Of a stretch of 64,000 nucleotides of DNA, positions 53,201-60,055 are shown one piece after another (the first letter of the stretch is position 1; each line of letters opens with the position of its first letter). The notes below the pieces were generated by a model that searched no databases, was not told where the DNA came from, and worked only from the letters and a program-made list of their open reading frames with translations. The position numbers were made by a program, and so were the translations under genes. This DNA comes from Rhizobium johnstonii 3841 (GTDB lineage Bacteria; Pseudomonadota; Alphaproteobacteria; Rhizobiales; Rhizobiaceae): positions 3,539,501 through 3,603,500 of the forward strand of contig NC_008380.1 in assembly GCF_000009265.1 (NCBI RefSeq), written 5' to 3'.

Positions 53201-53715
53201 GCGTCGACACGCTGCTCGGCCCGGAAATGCGCTCGACCGGCGAGGTCATCGGCCTCGACACCGATTTTGCACTGGCCTTCGCCAAGTCGCAGCTCGGCGC
53301 CGGCGTCGAGCTGCCGCGTGACGGGACGGTCTTCGTCTCCGTCCGCGACGCGGACAAGCCGCGCGTGCTGCCGGCGATCCGCATCCTCGTCGAGCAGGGC
53401 TTCAAAGTGTTGGCGACCGGCGGCACCGCCCGCTTCCTCGCCGAAAACGGTATCACCGCCACCAAGATCAACAAGGTGCTGGAAGGCCGTCCGCACATCG
53501 AGGACGCGATACGCAACCGCCAGGTCCAGCTCGTCATCAACACCACCGATGGCAACAAGGCGATCTCGGACTCCAAGTCGCTGCGCCGTGCGACGCTGAT
53601 GCAGAAGGTGCCCTATTACACGACGATGGCAGGCGCCGAAGCCGCCGCCCAGGCGATCAAGGCGCTGAAAGCCGGCAATCTGGAAGTACGGCCGCTGCAG
53701 AGCTACTTCGCCTGA
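50227..53715 (+). CDS. carB: carbamoyl-phosphate synthase large subunit
   Basis: At 1162 residues this is slightly longer than the E. coli enzyme. Two homologous halves each contain a PreATP-grasp domain (GAGPIVIGQACEFDYSG; GGGPNRIGQGIEFDYCC) and an ATP-grasp domain (PSFTLGGTGGGIAYN and EMNPRVSRSSALASKATG; RPSYVLGGRAMQI and EVNPRASRTVPFVAKTIG). An MGS-like regulatory domain closes the protein (about residue 1010 on, TGGTARFLAENGITATKI). It makes carbamoyl phosphate from bicarbonate, two ATP and the ammonia from CarA. Encoded apart from carA, as in other rhizobia. Confidence 0.97.
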   Translation: MPKRQDIKSILIIGAGPIVIGQACEFDYSGTQACKALKEEGYRVILVNSNPATIMTDPGLADATYVEPITPEVVAKIIAKERPDALLPTMGGQTALNTALSLKRMGVLDRYNVEMIGAKPAAIDMAEDRALFREAMARIGLETPRSMLANATDIKDLDRKTHEAERVKLRESLSGSDLDKALDELENQWNLGESDRKQRYMSHAMAIAAQAIDHVGLPAIIRPSFTLGGTGGGIAYNRSEFFEIVGGGLDASPTTEVLVEESVLGWKEYEMEVVRDKADNCIIICSIENIDPMGVHTGDSITVAPALTLTDKEYQIMRNASIAVLREIGVETGGSNVQFAVNPKDGRLVVIEMNPRVSRSSALASKATGFPIAKIAAKLAIGYTLDELDNDITGGATPASFEPSIDYVVTKIPRFAFEKFPGASPVLTTAMKSVGEVMAIGRTFAESLQKALRGLETGLTGLDEIEIPGFEEGESSQNAIRAAIGTPTPDRLRMVAQALRQGMSEAEVHEGCKIDPWFIAELKAIVEMEARIREHGLPQDATNLRMLKAMGFSDARLATLTGKRPKEVAEFRNSLNVRPVFKRIDTCAAEFASPTAYMYSTYETPFVGAARSEAEVSDRKKVVILGGGPNRIGQGIEFDYCCCHAAFALKDAGYEAIMINCNPETVSTDYDTSDRLYFEPLTAEDVIEILRAEQEKGEVVGVIVQFGGQTPLKLAEALEKNGIPILGTAPDMIDLAEDRDRFQKLLMKLDLNQPNNGIAYSVEQARMVATEIGFPLVVRPSYVLGGRAMQILHSEGQLQSYLLDTVPELVPEDIKQRYPNDKTGQINTLLGKNPLLFDSYLSNAIEVDVDCLSDGTDVYVAGIMEHIEEAGIHSGDSACSLPPRSLSVELLDELERQAKAMAKALNVGGLMNVQFAIKDGTVYVLEVNPRASRTVPFVAKTIGAPIAKIAARVMAGEKLDATFAAYGEKPDPRKLKHIAVKEAVFPFARFPGVDTLLGPEMRSTGEVIGLDTDFALAFAKSQLGAGVELPRDGTVFVSVRDADKPRVLPAIRILVEQGFKVLATGGTARFLAENGITATKINKVLEGRPHIEDAIRNRQVQLVINTTDGNKAISDSKSLRRATLMQKVPYYTTMAGAEAAAQAIKALKAGNLEVRPLQSYFA

Positions 53716-53724
53716 GATAGGGCA

Positions 53725-53751
53725 GCGCCATCGCTCGATCATCGATGGCGC
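53725..53751 (+). terminator. hairpin after carB
   Basis: GCGCCATCG (53725-53733) pairs with CGATGGCGC (53743-53751) across a 9-base loop, 10 bp after the carB stop. There is no T tract, so its strength is uncertain; the convergent UdgX gene also ends nearby. Confidence 0.5.
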
Positions 53752-53770
53752 CAGAGGCTTCGGAATCAGT

Positions 53771-55228
53771 TTATGCAGCCGCCAGCATAAGGCGCTGAAT
53801 TGTCAGCATATCTTCGCGAAATCGTGCCAGTTCATCCGCTTTCAGCCGTTCATCGGGAATACGCAGCAGATAGGATGGATGCACCGTCACGAAGAGCGTG
53901 CGCCTCTCGTCGATCGCGATCGCTTTCCCCCTGACATCCTGCAGCCGTTGTTTCGTATCGGTCAGCGCCGCGAGCGCCGTCGCCCCCATCGCAACGACCA
54001 GCTTCGGCTTGATCAGCGCCATCTCCAGATTGAGCCACCAGCGGCAATGCTTCACCTCGCCCATATTGGGCTTCTGATGGATGCGACGCTTGCCGCGCGG
54101 CTCATATTTGAAATGCTTGACGGCATTGGTGACGTAAAGCATTGAGCGGTCGATGCCCGCTTCTGTGATCACCTGGTCCAGCAGCCTGCCGGCGGGACCG
54201 ACGAAAGGGCGCCCGGCAATATCCTCCTGGTCGCCTGGCTGCTCGCCGACTAACATCACTTCTGCATCGAGCGGCCCCTCCCCGAATACGGTTTGCGTCG
54301 CCTTCGCATGAAGCGGACAGCGGGTGCAGCCGGCAGCTTCCGCGCGCAGTGCTTCCAGCGTGCCCGCCGGCGCTTCAGGCTCGGCTGGAATGCCACGCGC
54401 GGCTTCCTGCAGGCGATCGTGAAAAGGCAACGACTGGGTCGCCTCTCTTGCAGCCATGGCCCGCACCTTGCTCTCCGCCGATGCGATCAGCCCAGGGATG
54501 AGATCGGCTTCCGGCAGGTTCTTCCAGTATTTTTTCGGCATCTCCGCCTGCATCGCCTTCAGCTTCAACCGCGCCGGATTGAAAATGCTGGCGTAGTAGG
54601 TGCGCCAAAGTTCATCGGCAGCATCGGTGAGATTGGGTTTTTCGCACGGCGCGTCGCTCATCGTCAGCCGCTCTCCGTCCCAGGCGGCCGATCCCCTGGG
54701 TGTGGCGATCAACCAGTCCATGTCGGTGAAGCGCCGTTGGAAGAAAGGCGCTGTGCGCCTGACGATATGGTGATCCGGCTCGAACCAGGCGAGGAATTTT
54801 CGACGGCCCGCCGACACCGCACCAACCTCCTTGAAGCGGACGAAGGCCGTCATCTTGTGCGCGTCGCGCCGAACGTTTTTCGCCATCAGCCTGGCACGGG
54901 CGACGTCCTCGTCGGAGGCCACTTCAAGCAGCTGCCGGTCCAGCTGCAGCCGCCAGAGCAGACGGTAAAGCAGGGAAAAGCGCGCCGGGTCGGAATGGCA
55001 GAGAACTGTCTCCGCCAGCTCGATGAAGGCGGGAGGCACTGTCATCGGCTTGCATGCTGCGGCAGACGGAGGCGGCATGGCGTCGTGTTGAAATGCAAAA
55101 CCCGGCTCAGCGCGTTTTTCGCGCCACTCGATCTCTTCCGGCAGGATGCCGGCGACCGCGAAGGCGCGCGCGGCGTCACGCCATTCGGCAAGCTCCCCGC
55201 GTCCTGCCAGCACGACCCGGCGCATCAC
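53771..55228 (-). CDS. DUF4130-UdgX fusion, uracil-DNA-binding repair protein
   Basis: This 485-residue protein has an N-terminal DUF4130 part (about 80-240: FSLLYRLLWRLQ, KMTAFVRFKEV, HHIVRRTAPFFQRRFTDMDW, DELWRTYYASIFNPARLKLK) and a C-terminal family-4-like uracil-DNA-glycosylase part with four Fe-S-type Cys (the first two in CTRCPLHA), GEQPGDQEDIAGRPFVGPAG and HPSYLLR. RGKRRIHQKP contains the UdgX-specific Arg-rich loop; in UdgX this His (here residue 384) forms a covalent bond with DNA at uracil. It overlaps the stop of the radical SAM gene by four bases. Confidence 0.88.
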   Translation of the reverse strand: MMRRVVLAGRGELAEWRDAARAFAVAGILPEEIEWREKRAEPGFAFQHDAMPPPSAAACKPMTVPPAFIELAETVLCHSDPARFSLLYRLLWRLQLDRQLLEVASDEDVARARLMAKNVRRDAHKMTAFVRFKEVGAVSAGRRKFLAWFEPDHHIVRRTAPFFQRRFTDMDWLIATPRGSAAWDGERLTMSDAPCEKPNLTDAADELWRTYYASIFNPARLKLKAMQAEMPKKYWKNLPEADLIPGLIASAESKVRAMAAREATQSLPFHDRLQEAARGIPAEPEAPAGTLEALRAEAAGCTRCPLHAKATQTVFGEGPLDAEVMLVGEQPGDQEDIAGRPFVGPAGRLLDQVITEAGIDRSMLYVTNAVKHFKYEPRGKRRIHQKPNMGEVKHCRWWLNLEMALIKPKLVVAMGATALAALTDTKQRLQDVRGKAIAIDERRTLFVTVHPSYLLRIPDERLKADELARFREDMLTIQRLMLAAA

Positions 55229-56457
55229 AGCAACGACAATTGTTCGGGTTGCGGTTCGAACATGGCGCGAAGGTCGGGGCGCTCGATCAATCGGCGCGGC
55301 GACCAGCCTTCCGCCGAGATGAAGGACTGGACCATCTTGATCGAAATGCCGAGCCGCTGGAGGTCGTCGAGCCGCAACCGGCGAAAACGGCGGGCCGAAA
55401 CGATCGCTTTGACAGTCTTGGTGCCGAGACCTGGAACACGCAGCAACCGCTCGCGCTCGGCCCGGTTGATATCGACGGGAAATTCGGCCCGGTTGGCGAG
55501 CGCCCAGGCGAGCTTGGGGTCGAGGGTGAGATCGAGCATGCCGCCCGCCTGGTTCGCGGTGATCTCGTCGATGCCGAAACCGTAGAATCGATAGAGCCAG
55601 TCGGCCTGATAGAGCCGGTGCTCGCGCATCAACGGAGGCTTGATCAGCGGCAGGTTTTTCGACGAGTCCGGGATCGGGCTGAAGGCGGAATAATAGACGC
55701 GCTTCAGCCCGTAGCTGCTGTAAAGCCGGCCGCTGGTCGCAAGGATCGTCGCATCGCTCGCGCCATCGGCGCCGACGATCATCTGCGTGCTCTGGCCGGC
55801 CGGCACGAAGCGCTGACGCTTCTTCGTCCGTAGCGTCGGTTCGCCGGCGGCCTCGATCTTCAGCCTCAGATCTCCCATCGATCGCCGGATATTGGCAGGC
55901 TTCTTTTCCGGCGCGAAGCGGGTGATGCCGTGATCCGTCGGCAACTCGATATTCAGCGACAGCCTGTCGGCATGAAGCCCCGCCTCCTCGATCAGACGCG
56001 GCGACGCCTCGGGGATCGATTTCAAATGGATATAGCCGCGGAAATTATGGGTGACACGCAGTTCGCGGACGATGCGGACCATCTCTTCCATCGTGTAATC
56101 GGACGAACGAATGATGCCGGAGGAAAGGAACAGGCCTTCGATATAGTTGCGGCGGTAGAATTCCAGCGTCAGCCAGATGACCTCCTCGGGCGTAAAGCGC
56201 GCCCGTTCGACATTGCTCGACGAGCGATTGACGCAATAGGCGCAGTCGTAAATGCAGAAATTGGTCAGCAGTATTTTCAAAAGCGAAATGCACCGTCCGT
56301 CCGGGGCATAGGCATGACAGATGCCGGATCCTTCGGTCGAACCGAGCCCGCCACTTGCCCGGGAATCACGTTTCACCGTGCCGCTGGAAGCGCAGGAAGC
56401 ATCATATTTTGCAGCATCGGAAAGGATGGCCAAGCGTTCTGTGAGCGACTTCTTCAT
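55225..56457 (-). CDS. putative DNA modification/repair radical SAM protein (UDG-linked type)
   Basis: This 410-residue protein has the 4Fe-4S Cys motif CIYDCAYC at residues 68, 72 and 75 (CxxxCxxC). The radical SAM barrel continues with GLFLSSGIIRSSDYTMEEMVRI and RLSLNIELPTDHGITRFAPEKK, followed by a C-terminal helix-hairpin-helix region (NRAERERLLRVPGLGTKTVKAIVSAR) that suggests DNA contact. This is the family always found beside UdgX/DUF4130 genes; its reaction is not established. ATG 56457 is preceded by a LexA box and it is the first gene of the operon. Confidence 0.87.
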   Translation of the reverse strand: MKKSLTERLAILSDAAKYDASCASSGTVKRDSRASGGLGSTEGSGICHAYAPDGRCISLLKILLTNFCIYDCAYCVNRSSSNVERARFTPEEVIWLTLEFYRRNYIEGLFLSSGIIRSSDYTMEEMVRIVRELRVTHNFRGYIHLKSIPEASPRLIEEAGLHADRLSLNIELPTDHGITRFAPEKKPANIRRSMGDLRLKIEAAGEPTLRTKKRQRFVPAGQSTQMIVGADGASDATILATSGRLYSSYGLKRVYYSAFSPIPDSSKNLPLIKPPLMREHRLYQADWLYRFYGFGIDEITANQAGGMLDLTLDPKLAWALANRAEFPVDINRAERERLLRVPGLGTKTVKAIVSARRFRRLRLDDLQRLGISIKMVQSFISAEGWSPRRLIERPDLRAMFEPQPEQLSLL

Positions 56458-56463
56458 TACAAT

Positions 56464-56478
56464 GTTCACTATATGTTC
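56464..56478 (-). promoter_or_regulatory. LexA box (alpha-proteobacterial GTTC-N7-GTTC)
   Basis: GTTC at 56464-56467 and GTTC at 56475-56478 are separated by exactly seven bases (ACTATAT). This is the direct-repeat SOS box of alpha-proteobacteria. It lies 7-21 bases before the ATG of the radical SAM gene, where a bound LexA would block its promoter. Confidence 0.75.
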
Positions 56479-56628
56479 ACACACAGAGAGTCAATCAGGA
56501 CGGTCCGATTTCTGCCCATTTTCAAGTCGCACCACCTGATATCGGGGCGAGCCGCGTTTCTTTTATGCGAATTTTCTGGAAATCGGCCTTGGCGATCTGC
56601 TATAAGCGTCCGACTAAGATTGTGGCAC

Positions 56629-56665
56629 GGTTCCGAAGCTCCCCTTCGGGACCTGTTTTCTTTTG
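56629..56665 (+). terminator. greA leader hairpin (attenuator-like)
   Basis: GGTTCCGAAG (56629-56638) pairs with CTTCGGGACC (56644-56653) with one G-T pair, then TGTTTTCTTTTG follows. It lies about 45 bases upstream of the greA ATG, downstream of a possible promoter (TTGGCG...TATAAG). E. coli greA has a leader terminator that releases the small RNA GraL; whether this is equivalent is open. Confidence 0.55.
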
Positions 56666-56710
56666 TGTTCGCCGCTGATTGTGCGGATACGAGGATTGAA
56701 GGACAGAAAA

Positions 56711-57187
56711 ATGGTTGAAAAGGTACCGATGACACCGGGCGGTTTCGTCAAGCTGCAGGAAGAGCTGCGCTGGCGCCAGCAGGAGGAGCGCCCCCGAATC
56801 ATCGAGGCGATCGCCGAAGCCCGTGCCCATGGCGACCTTTCCGAAAACGCCGAATACCACGCCGCCAAGGAAGCGCAGAGCCACAATGAAGGCCGCATCA
56901 GCGAGCTGGAAGACCTGACGGCACGCGCCGAGGTCATCGACCTCACCAAGATGTCGGGCGACAAGATCAAGTTCGGCGCCAAGGTGAAGCTCATCGACGA
57001 GGACACCGAGGAAGAAAAGACTTACCAGATCGTTGGCGACCAGGAAGCCGACGTCAAGGCCGGCCGCATCTCCATCTCCTCGCCGATCGCCCGCGCGCTG
57101 ATCGGAAAGGAAGTCGGCGATTCCATCGAAGTCAATGCGCCGGGCGGCTCCAAGGCCTACGAAATCCTCCAGGTTTCCTGGGGCTGA
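56711..57187 (+). CDS. greA: transcription elongation factor GreA
   Basis: At 158 residues this is the normal length. An N-terminal coiled coil (MTPGGFVKLQEELRWRQQEERPRIIEAIAEARAHGDLSENAEYHAAKE, shown in parts) has the catalytic acidic tip in GDLSENAEY, and a C-terminal FKBP-like domain starts KIKFGAKVKLIDEDTEEE. It rescues backtracked RNA polymerase by stimulating transcript cleavage. Start at ATG 56711. It is followed 27 bp later by lpcC in the same direction; these two are also adjacent in other rhizobia. Confidence 0.96.
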   Translation: MVEKVPMTPGGFVKLQEELRWRQQEERPRIIEAIAEARAHGDLSENAEYHAAKEAQSHNEGRISELEDLTARAEVIDLTKMSGDKIKFGAKVKLIDEDTEEEKTYQIVGDQEADVKAGRISISSPIARALIGKEVGDSIEVNAPGGSKAYEILQVSWG

Positions 57188-57214
57188 TCGCCCGCCAGCC
57201 GCGAGACCCCTCCC

Positions 57215-58273
57215 TTGCCTGATATTCGTGACGTCGAGATCATTGCGCCCAATTTCAAGCGCCGGCTCTCCGGCGTCACGTCGACGATCGTCCAGCTCAT
57301 CCCGTGCCAGATCCGGCTCGGTATCAAGATCGCGACACTCGGCCCCGGCCTGCCGGAAGGCCTGCCGAAACTGAAGTGGCCGCAGCTCCTCGGCCTCTGG
57401 CGCCCGCCGGCGCGCCGGCGCCAGCGCGTCTGGCACGCTCGCCGCAACAACGAGATGGCCGTCGGCATCCTGCTGCGCCATCTCATGCGCATGCCGCTGA
57501 AGCTTCTCTTCACCTCGGCCGCGCAACGCCGCCACACCGCCTATACGAAATGGCTGGTCCGTCGCATGGACGCTGTCATCGCGACCAGCGATCGATCCGG
57601 CTCGTTCCTCGACGTGCCGCACACGGTCATCCAGCACGGGGTCGATCTTGCTCTGTTCCATCCGCCGGAAACTGCGGAGGACGGCATCGCCGCCACCGGC
57701 CTGCCGGGCCGCCATCTCATCGGCTGCTTCGGCCGCGTGCGCCATCAGAAGGGCACTGATCTTTTCGTCAGGGCGATGATCGAACTGCTGCCACAGCATC
57801 CCGACTGGACGGCGGTCGTCTCCGGCCGGGTGACGGCCGAACACACGGCATTTGGCGACAAACTTAAAACGGATGTCGCCGCCGCCGGGCTCAGCGACCG
57901 TATCCTCTTTCTCGGCGAAGTGCCTGACATCAAGGTCTGGTATCGCCGCCTGACGCTTTACGTCGCCCCTTCCCGCAACGAGGGTTTTGGCCTGACGCCG
58001 CTCGAAGCCATGGCCTCGCGCACCGCGGTGGTGGCATCGGACGCCGGCGCCTATGCCGAGCTCATCGTCACGGGCGAGACGGGCTCGGTCGTCGCCGCCG
58101 GCGATGGCGAGGCGCTGACGCGGGCAATCGCGCCCTATATCGCAGATCCCGCTCTGGCGATCGCCCATGGCGAGAATGCGCTTCGGCATGTCAGGACAAA
58201 TTTTGCGCTGGAGAAGGAAGCAAGCGCGATCGGCGCGATTTACGATCGCCTTCTCGGCGACAATCGCGGCTGA
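57215..58273 (+). CDS. lpcC: lipopolysaccharide core mannosyltransferase LpcC
   Basis: This 352-residue protein is a GT-B-fold glycosyltransferase of family GT4. An N-terminal acceptor domain starts PDIRDVEIIAPNFKRRLSGVTSTIVQLIP, GCFGRVRHQKGTDLFVRA opens the donor domain, and PSRNEGFGLTPLEAMASRTAVVASDAG is the E-x7-E nucleotide-sugar motif. I recognise it as LpcC (LpsB) of R. leguminosarum, which adds mannose to the LPS core on the inner face of the membrane. The only in-frame start near the domain is TTG 57215. Loss of this enzyme is known to impair symbiosis. Confidence 0.88.
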   Translation: MPDIRDVEIIAPNFKRRLSGVTSTIVQLIPCQIRLGIKIATLGPGLPEGLPKLKWPQLLGLWRPPARRRQRVWHARRNNEMAVGILLRHLMRMPLKLLFTSAAQRRHTAYTKWLVRRMDAVIATSDRSGSFLDVPHTVIQHGVDLALFHPPETAEDGIAATGLPGRHLIGCFGRVRHQKGTDLFVRAMIELLPQHPDWTAVVSGRVTAEHTAFGDKLKTDVAAAGLSDRILFLGEVPDIKVWYRRLTLYVAPSRNEGFGLTPLEAMASRTAVVASDAGAYAELIVTGETGSVVAAGDGEALTRAIAPYIADPALAIAHGENALRHVRTNFALEKEASAIGAIYDRLLGDNRG

Positions 58274-58296
58274 GTGGAACGAGAACGGCTCGCTGA

Positions 58297-58426
58297 AAAA
58301 GCCGGCCAACCTCTCCTTCGTCATGCTCGGGCTTGTCCCGAGCATCTGCCTCCGTTCGATAGGGCAGTAGATCCTCGGCACAAGGCCGAGGATGACGTCG
58401 AGTAGAGAACGAGATTTGTCAACAAG
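58297..58426. repeat. two-hairpin intergenic repeat (type A, copy 2, inverted)
   Basis: It holds ATGCTCGGGCTTGTCCCGAGCAT and ATCCTCGGCACAAGGCCGAGGAT, read here in part, and matches copy 1 (42551-42671) in opposite orientation. It lies between lpcC and the dctA stop. Confidence 0.75.
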
Positions 58427-58487
58427 CGAACGGCCCATCGGATGACGGGCCGCTGCAAACATCCAAGAATGACGAACAGGTGGCTTA

Positions 58488-59822
58488 TTATTCGGCGGGC
58501 TGAAGACCGCCGGCCGGAGCCATCTCTCCGGTCTGGCCGCCCAGTGCCGCGGCGAGTTGCGCCGTATCCAGTTCGTTTTCCCAACGTGCAACGACGATCG
58601 TCGCCACCGCATTGCCGACGAGGTTGGTCAGCGCCCGGCATTCCGACATGAAGCGGTCGATGCCGAGGATGAGCGCCATGCCGGCGACCGGCACGGAGGG
58701 CACGACGGAGAGCGTTGCGGCAAGCGTGATGAAGCCGGCGCCGGTGATGCCTGCGGCACCCTTGGAGCTCAGCATCGCCACCAAGAGCAGCAGGATCTGA
58801 TCACCCCAGGAAAGCTGAATACCGGTTGCCTGGGCAATGAAGAGCGCTGCCAGCGTCATGTAGATGTTGGTGCCGTCGAGATTGAAGGAATAGCCTGTCG
58901 GGATGACGAGGCCGACGACCGAGCGCTTGCAGCCGGCCTTTTCCATCTTGTTCATCAGCCCCGGAAGGGCGGCCTCAGAAGACGAGGTGCCGAGGACCAG
59001 CAGCAGTTCTTCCTTGATGTAGCGCAGCAGCGCCACGATCGAGAAGCCGTTGTAGCGGGCGACTGCGCCGAGAACGACGAGGACGAAGAGCAGTGAGGTG
59101 ATGTAGAAGGTACCGATCAGCATGGCGAGATTGGCGATCGAACCGACGCCGTACTTGCCGATGGTGAATGCCATGGCGCCGAAGGCGCCGATGGGAGCAG
59201 CCTTCATGAGGATGGCGACGAGCTTGAACACCGGCGCCGTCAGGGCATTGAGGAAGTTGACGACCGGTTCGCTCTTTTCGCCGACCATTGCGAGCGCGAT
59301 GCCGAAGAGCACCGAGAAGAACAGCACCTGCAGAATGTCGCCATCGGCAAAAGCGCCGACGATCGTCGTCGGGATGATGTTGGTCAGGAAACCGACGATG
59401 CTCTGCTCATGCGCCTTTGCGGCGTAGCCGGCGACGGCGGCCGGATCCAGCGAGGCAGGATCGATGTTCATGCCGGCGCCGGGCTGGACGACATTGGCGA
59501 CGATCAGGCCAATGATGAGCGCCAATGTCGAGAATGTCAGGAAGTAGAGCATCGCCTTGCCGGCGACGCGGCCGACCTTCTGCAGGTCGCTCATGCCGGC
59601 AATGCCGGTCGCAACCGTCAAGAAGATGACGGGGGCAATGATCATCTTGACGAGCTTGATGAAGGCATCGCCGAGCGGCTTCAGCTGGGTGCCGAATTCG
59701 GGATAGAAATGGCCGAGAAGGATACCCGCAGCGATGGCCGCGAGAACCTGGACGTAAAGATGGGTATAAAAGGGCTTCTTGCCCTTGCTGTCTGCGACTG
59801 CATCGAGTGGTGCTGCGATCAT
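58488..59822 (-). CDS. dctA: C4-dicarboxylate transport protein DctA
   Basis: This 444-residue protein is of the DAACS (sodium/proton dicarboxylate symporter) family: LYVQVLAAIAAGILLGHFYPEFG at the start, FIKLVKMIIAPVIFLTVATGIAG, the serine-rich SSSSEAALPGLMNKME re-entrant loop, and SFNLDGTNIYMTLAALFIAQAT. It imports succinate, fumarate and malate, the carbon source of bacteroids. A sigma-54 promoter and DctD-type sites precede it; dctB is divergent. Confidence 0.97.
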   Translation of the reverse strand: MIAAPLDAVADSKGKKPFYTHLYVQVLAAIAAGILLGHFYPEFGTQLKPLGDAFIKLVKMIIAPVIFLTVATGIAGMSDLQKVGRVAGKAMLYFLTFSTLALIIGLIVANVVQPGAGMNIDPASLDPAAVAGYAAKAHEQSIVGFLTNIIPTTIVGAFADGDILQVLFFSVLFGIALAMVGEKSEPVVNFLNALTAPVFKLVAILMKAAPIGAFGAMAFTIGKYGVGSIANLAMLIGTFYITSLLFVLVVLGAVARYNGFSIVALLRYIKEELLLVLGTSSSEAALPGLMNKMEKAGCKRSVVGLVIPTGYSFNLDGTNIYMTLAALFIAQATGIQLSWGDQILLLLVAMLSSKGAAGITGAGFITLAATLSVVPSVPVAGMALILGIDRFMSECRALTNLVGNAVATIVVARWENELDTAQLAAALGGQTGEMAPAGGLQPAE

Positions 59823-59915
59823 GATGTCCTCCTAGTGGCTCGTCCGGAACGTACTCCGGCCTCCCGAGCCGTTCGCTTCAAGTCCAACAGCTCAGCCGTT
59901 GTTGCCAGGTTCTTC

Positions 59916-59930
59916 GCAATCGCCGTGCCA
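59916..59930 (-). promoter_or_regulatory. sigma-54 promoter of dctA (-24/-12)
   Basis: On the minus strand TGGCACGGCGATTGC fits TGGCAC-N5-TTGC. It lies about 95-110 bases upstream of the dctA start codon. Confidence 0.88.
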
Positions 59931-60004
59931 GTTTTGCGTCGACTAGCAACGTATTGAATTAATTACATAAAAATTTACGAGGCTTCTGATATCTCATTAA
60001 GAAA

Positions 60005-60055
60005 TGCGGAAATCCGCACAAATCTATTTGCGTTTCGTGCAGAAAAATGCACAAA
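60005..60055. promoter_or_regulatory. DctD-type upstream activating sites for dctA
   Basis: Site 1 is the dyad TGCGGA-AA-TCCGCA (60005-60018). Site 2 is GTGCA-GAAAAA-TGCAC (60037-60052). They lie about 75-140 bp upstream of the sigma-54 promoter, as expected for a bound enhancer protein. Site 2 overlaps the putative dctB start codon. Confidence 0.75.

Noticed and set aside
51199..53742. 847-codon minus-strand open frame inside carB
   Set aside because: Composition is typical of an antisense shadow (Arg/Asp/His repeats) and carB is complete and conserved.
56600..58612. 670-codon minus-strand frame over greA and lpcC
   Set aside because: No recognisable domain, crosses two well-defined genes and a repeat.
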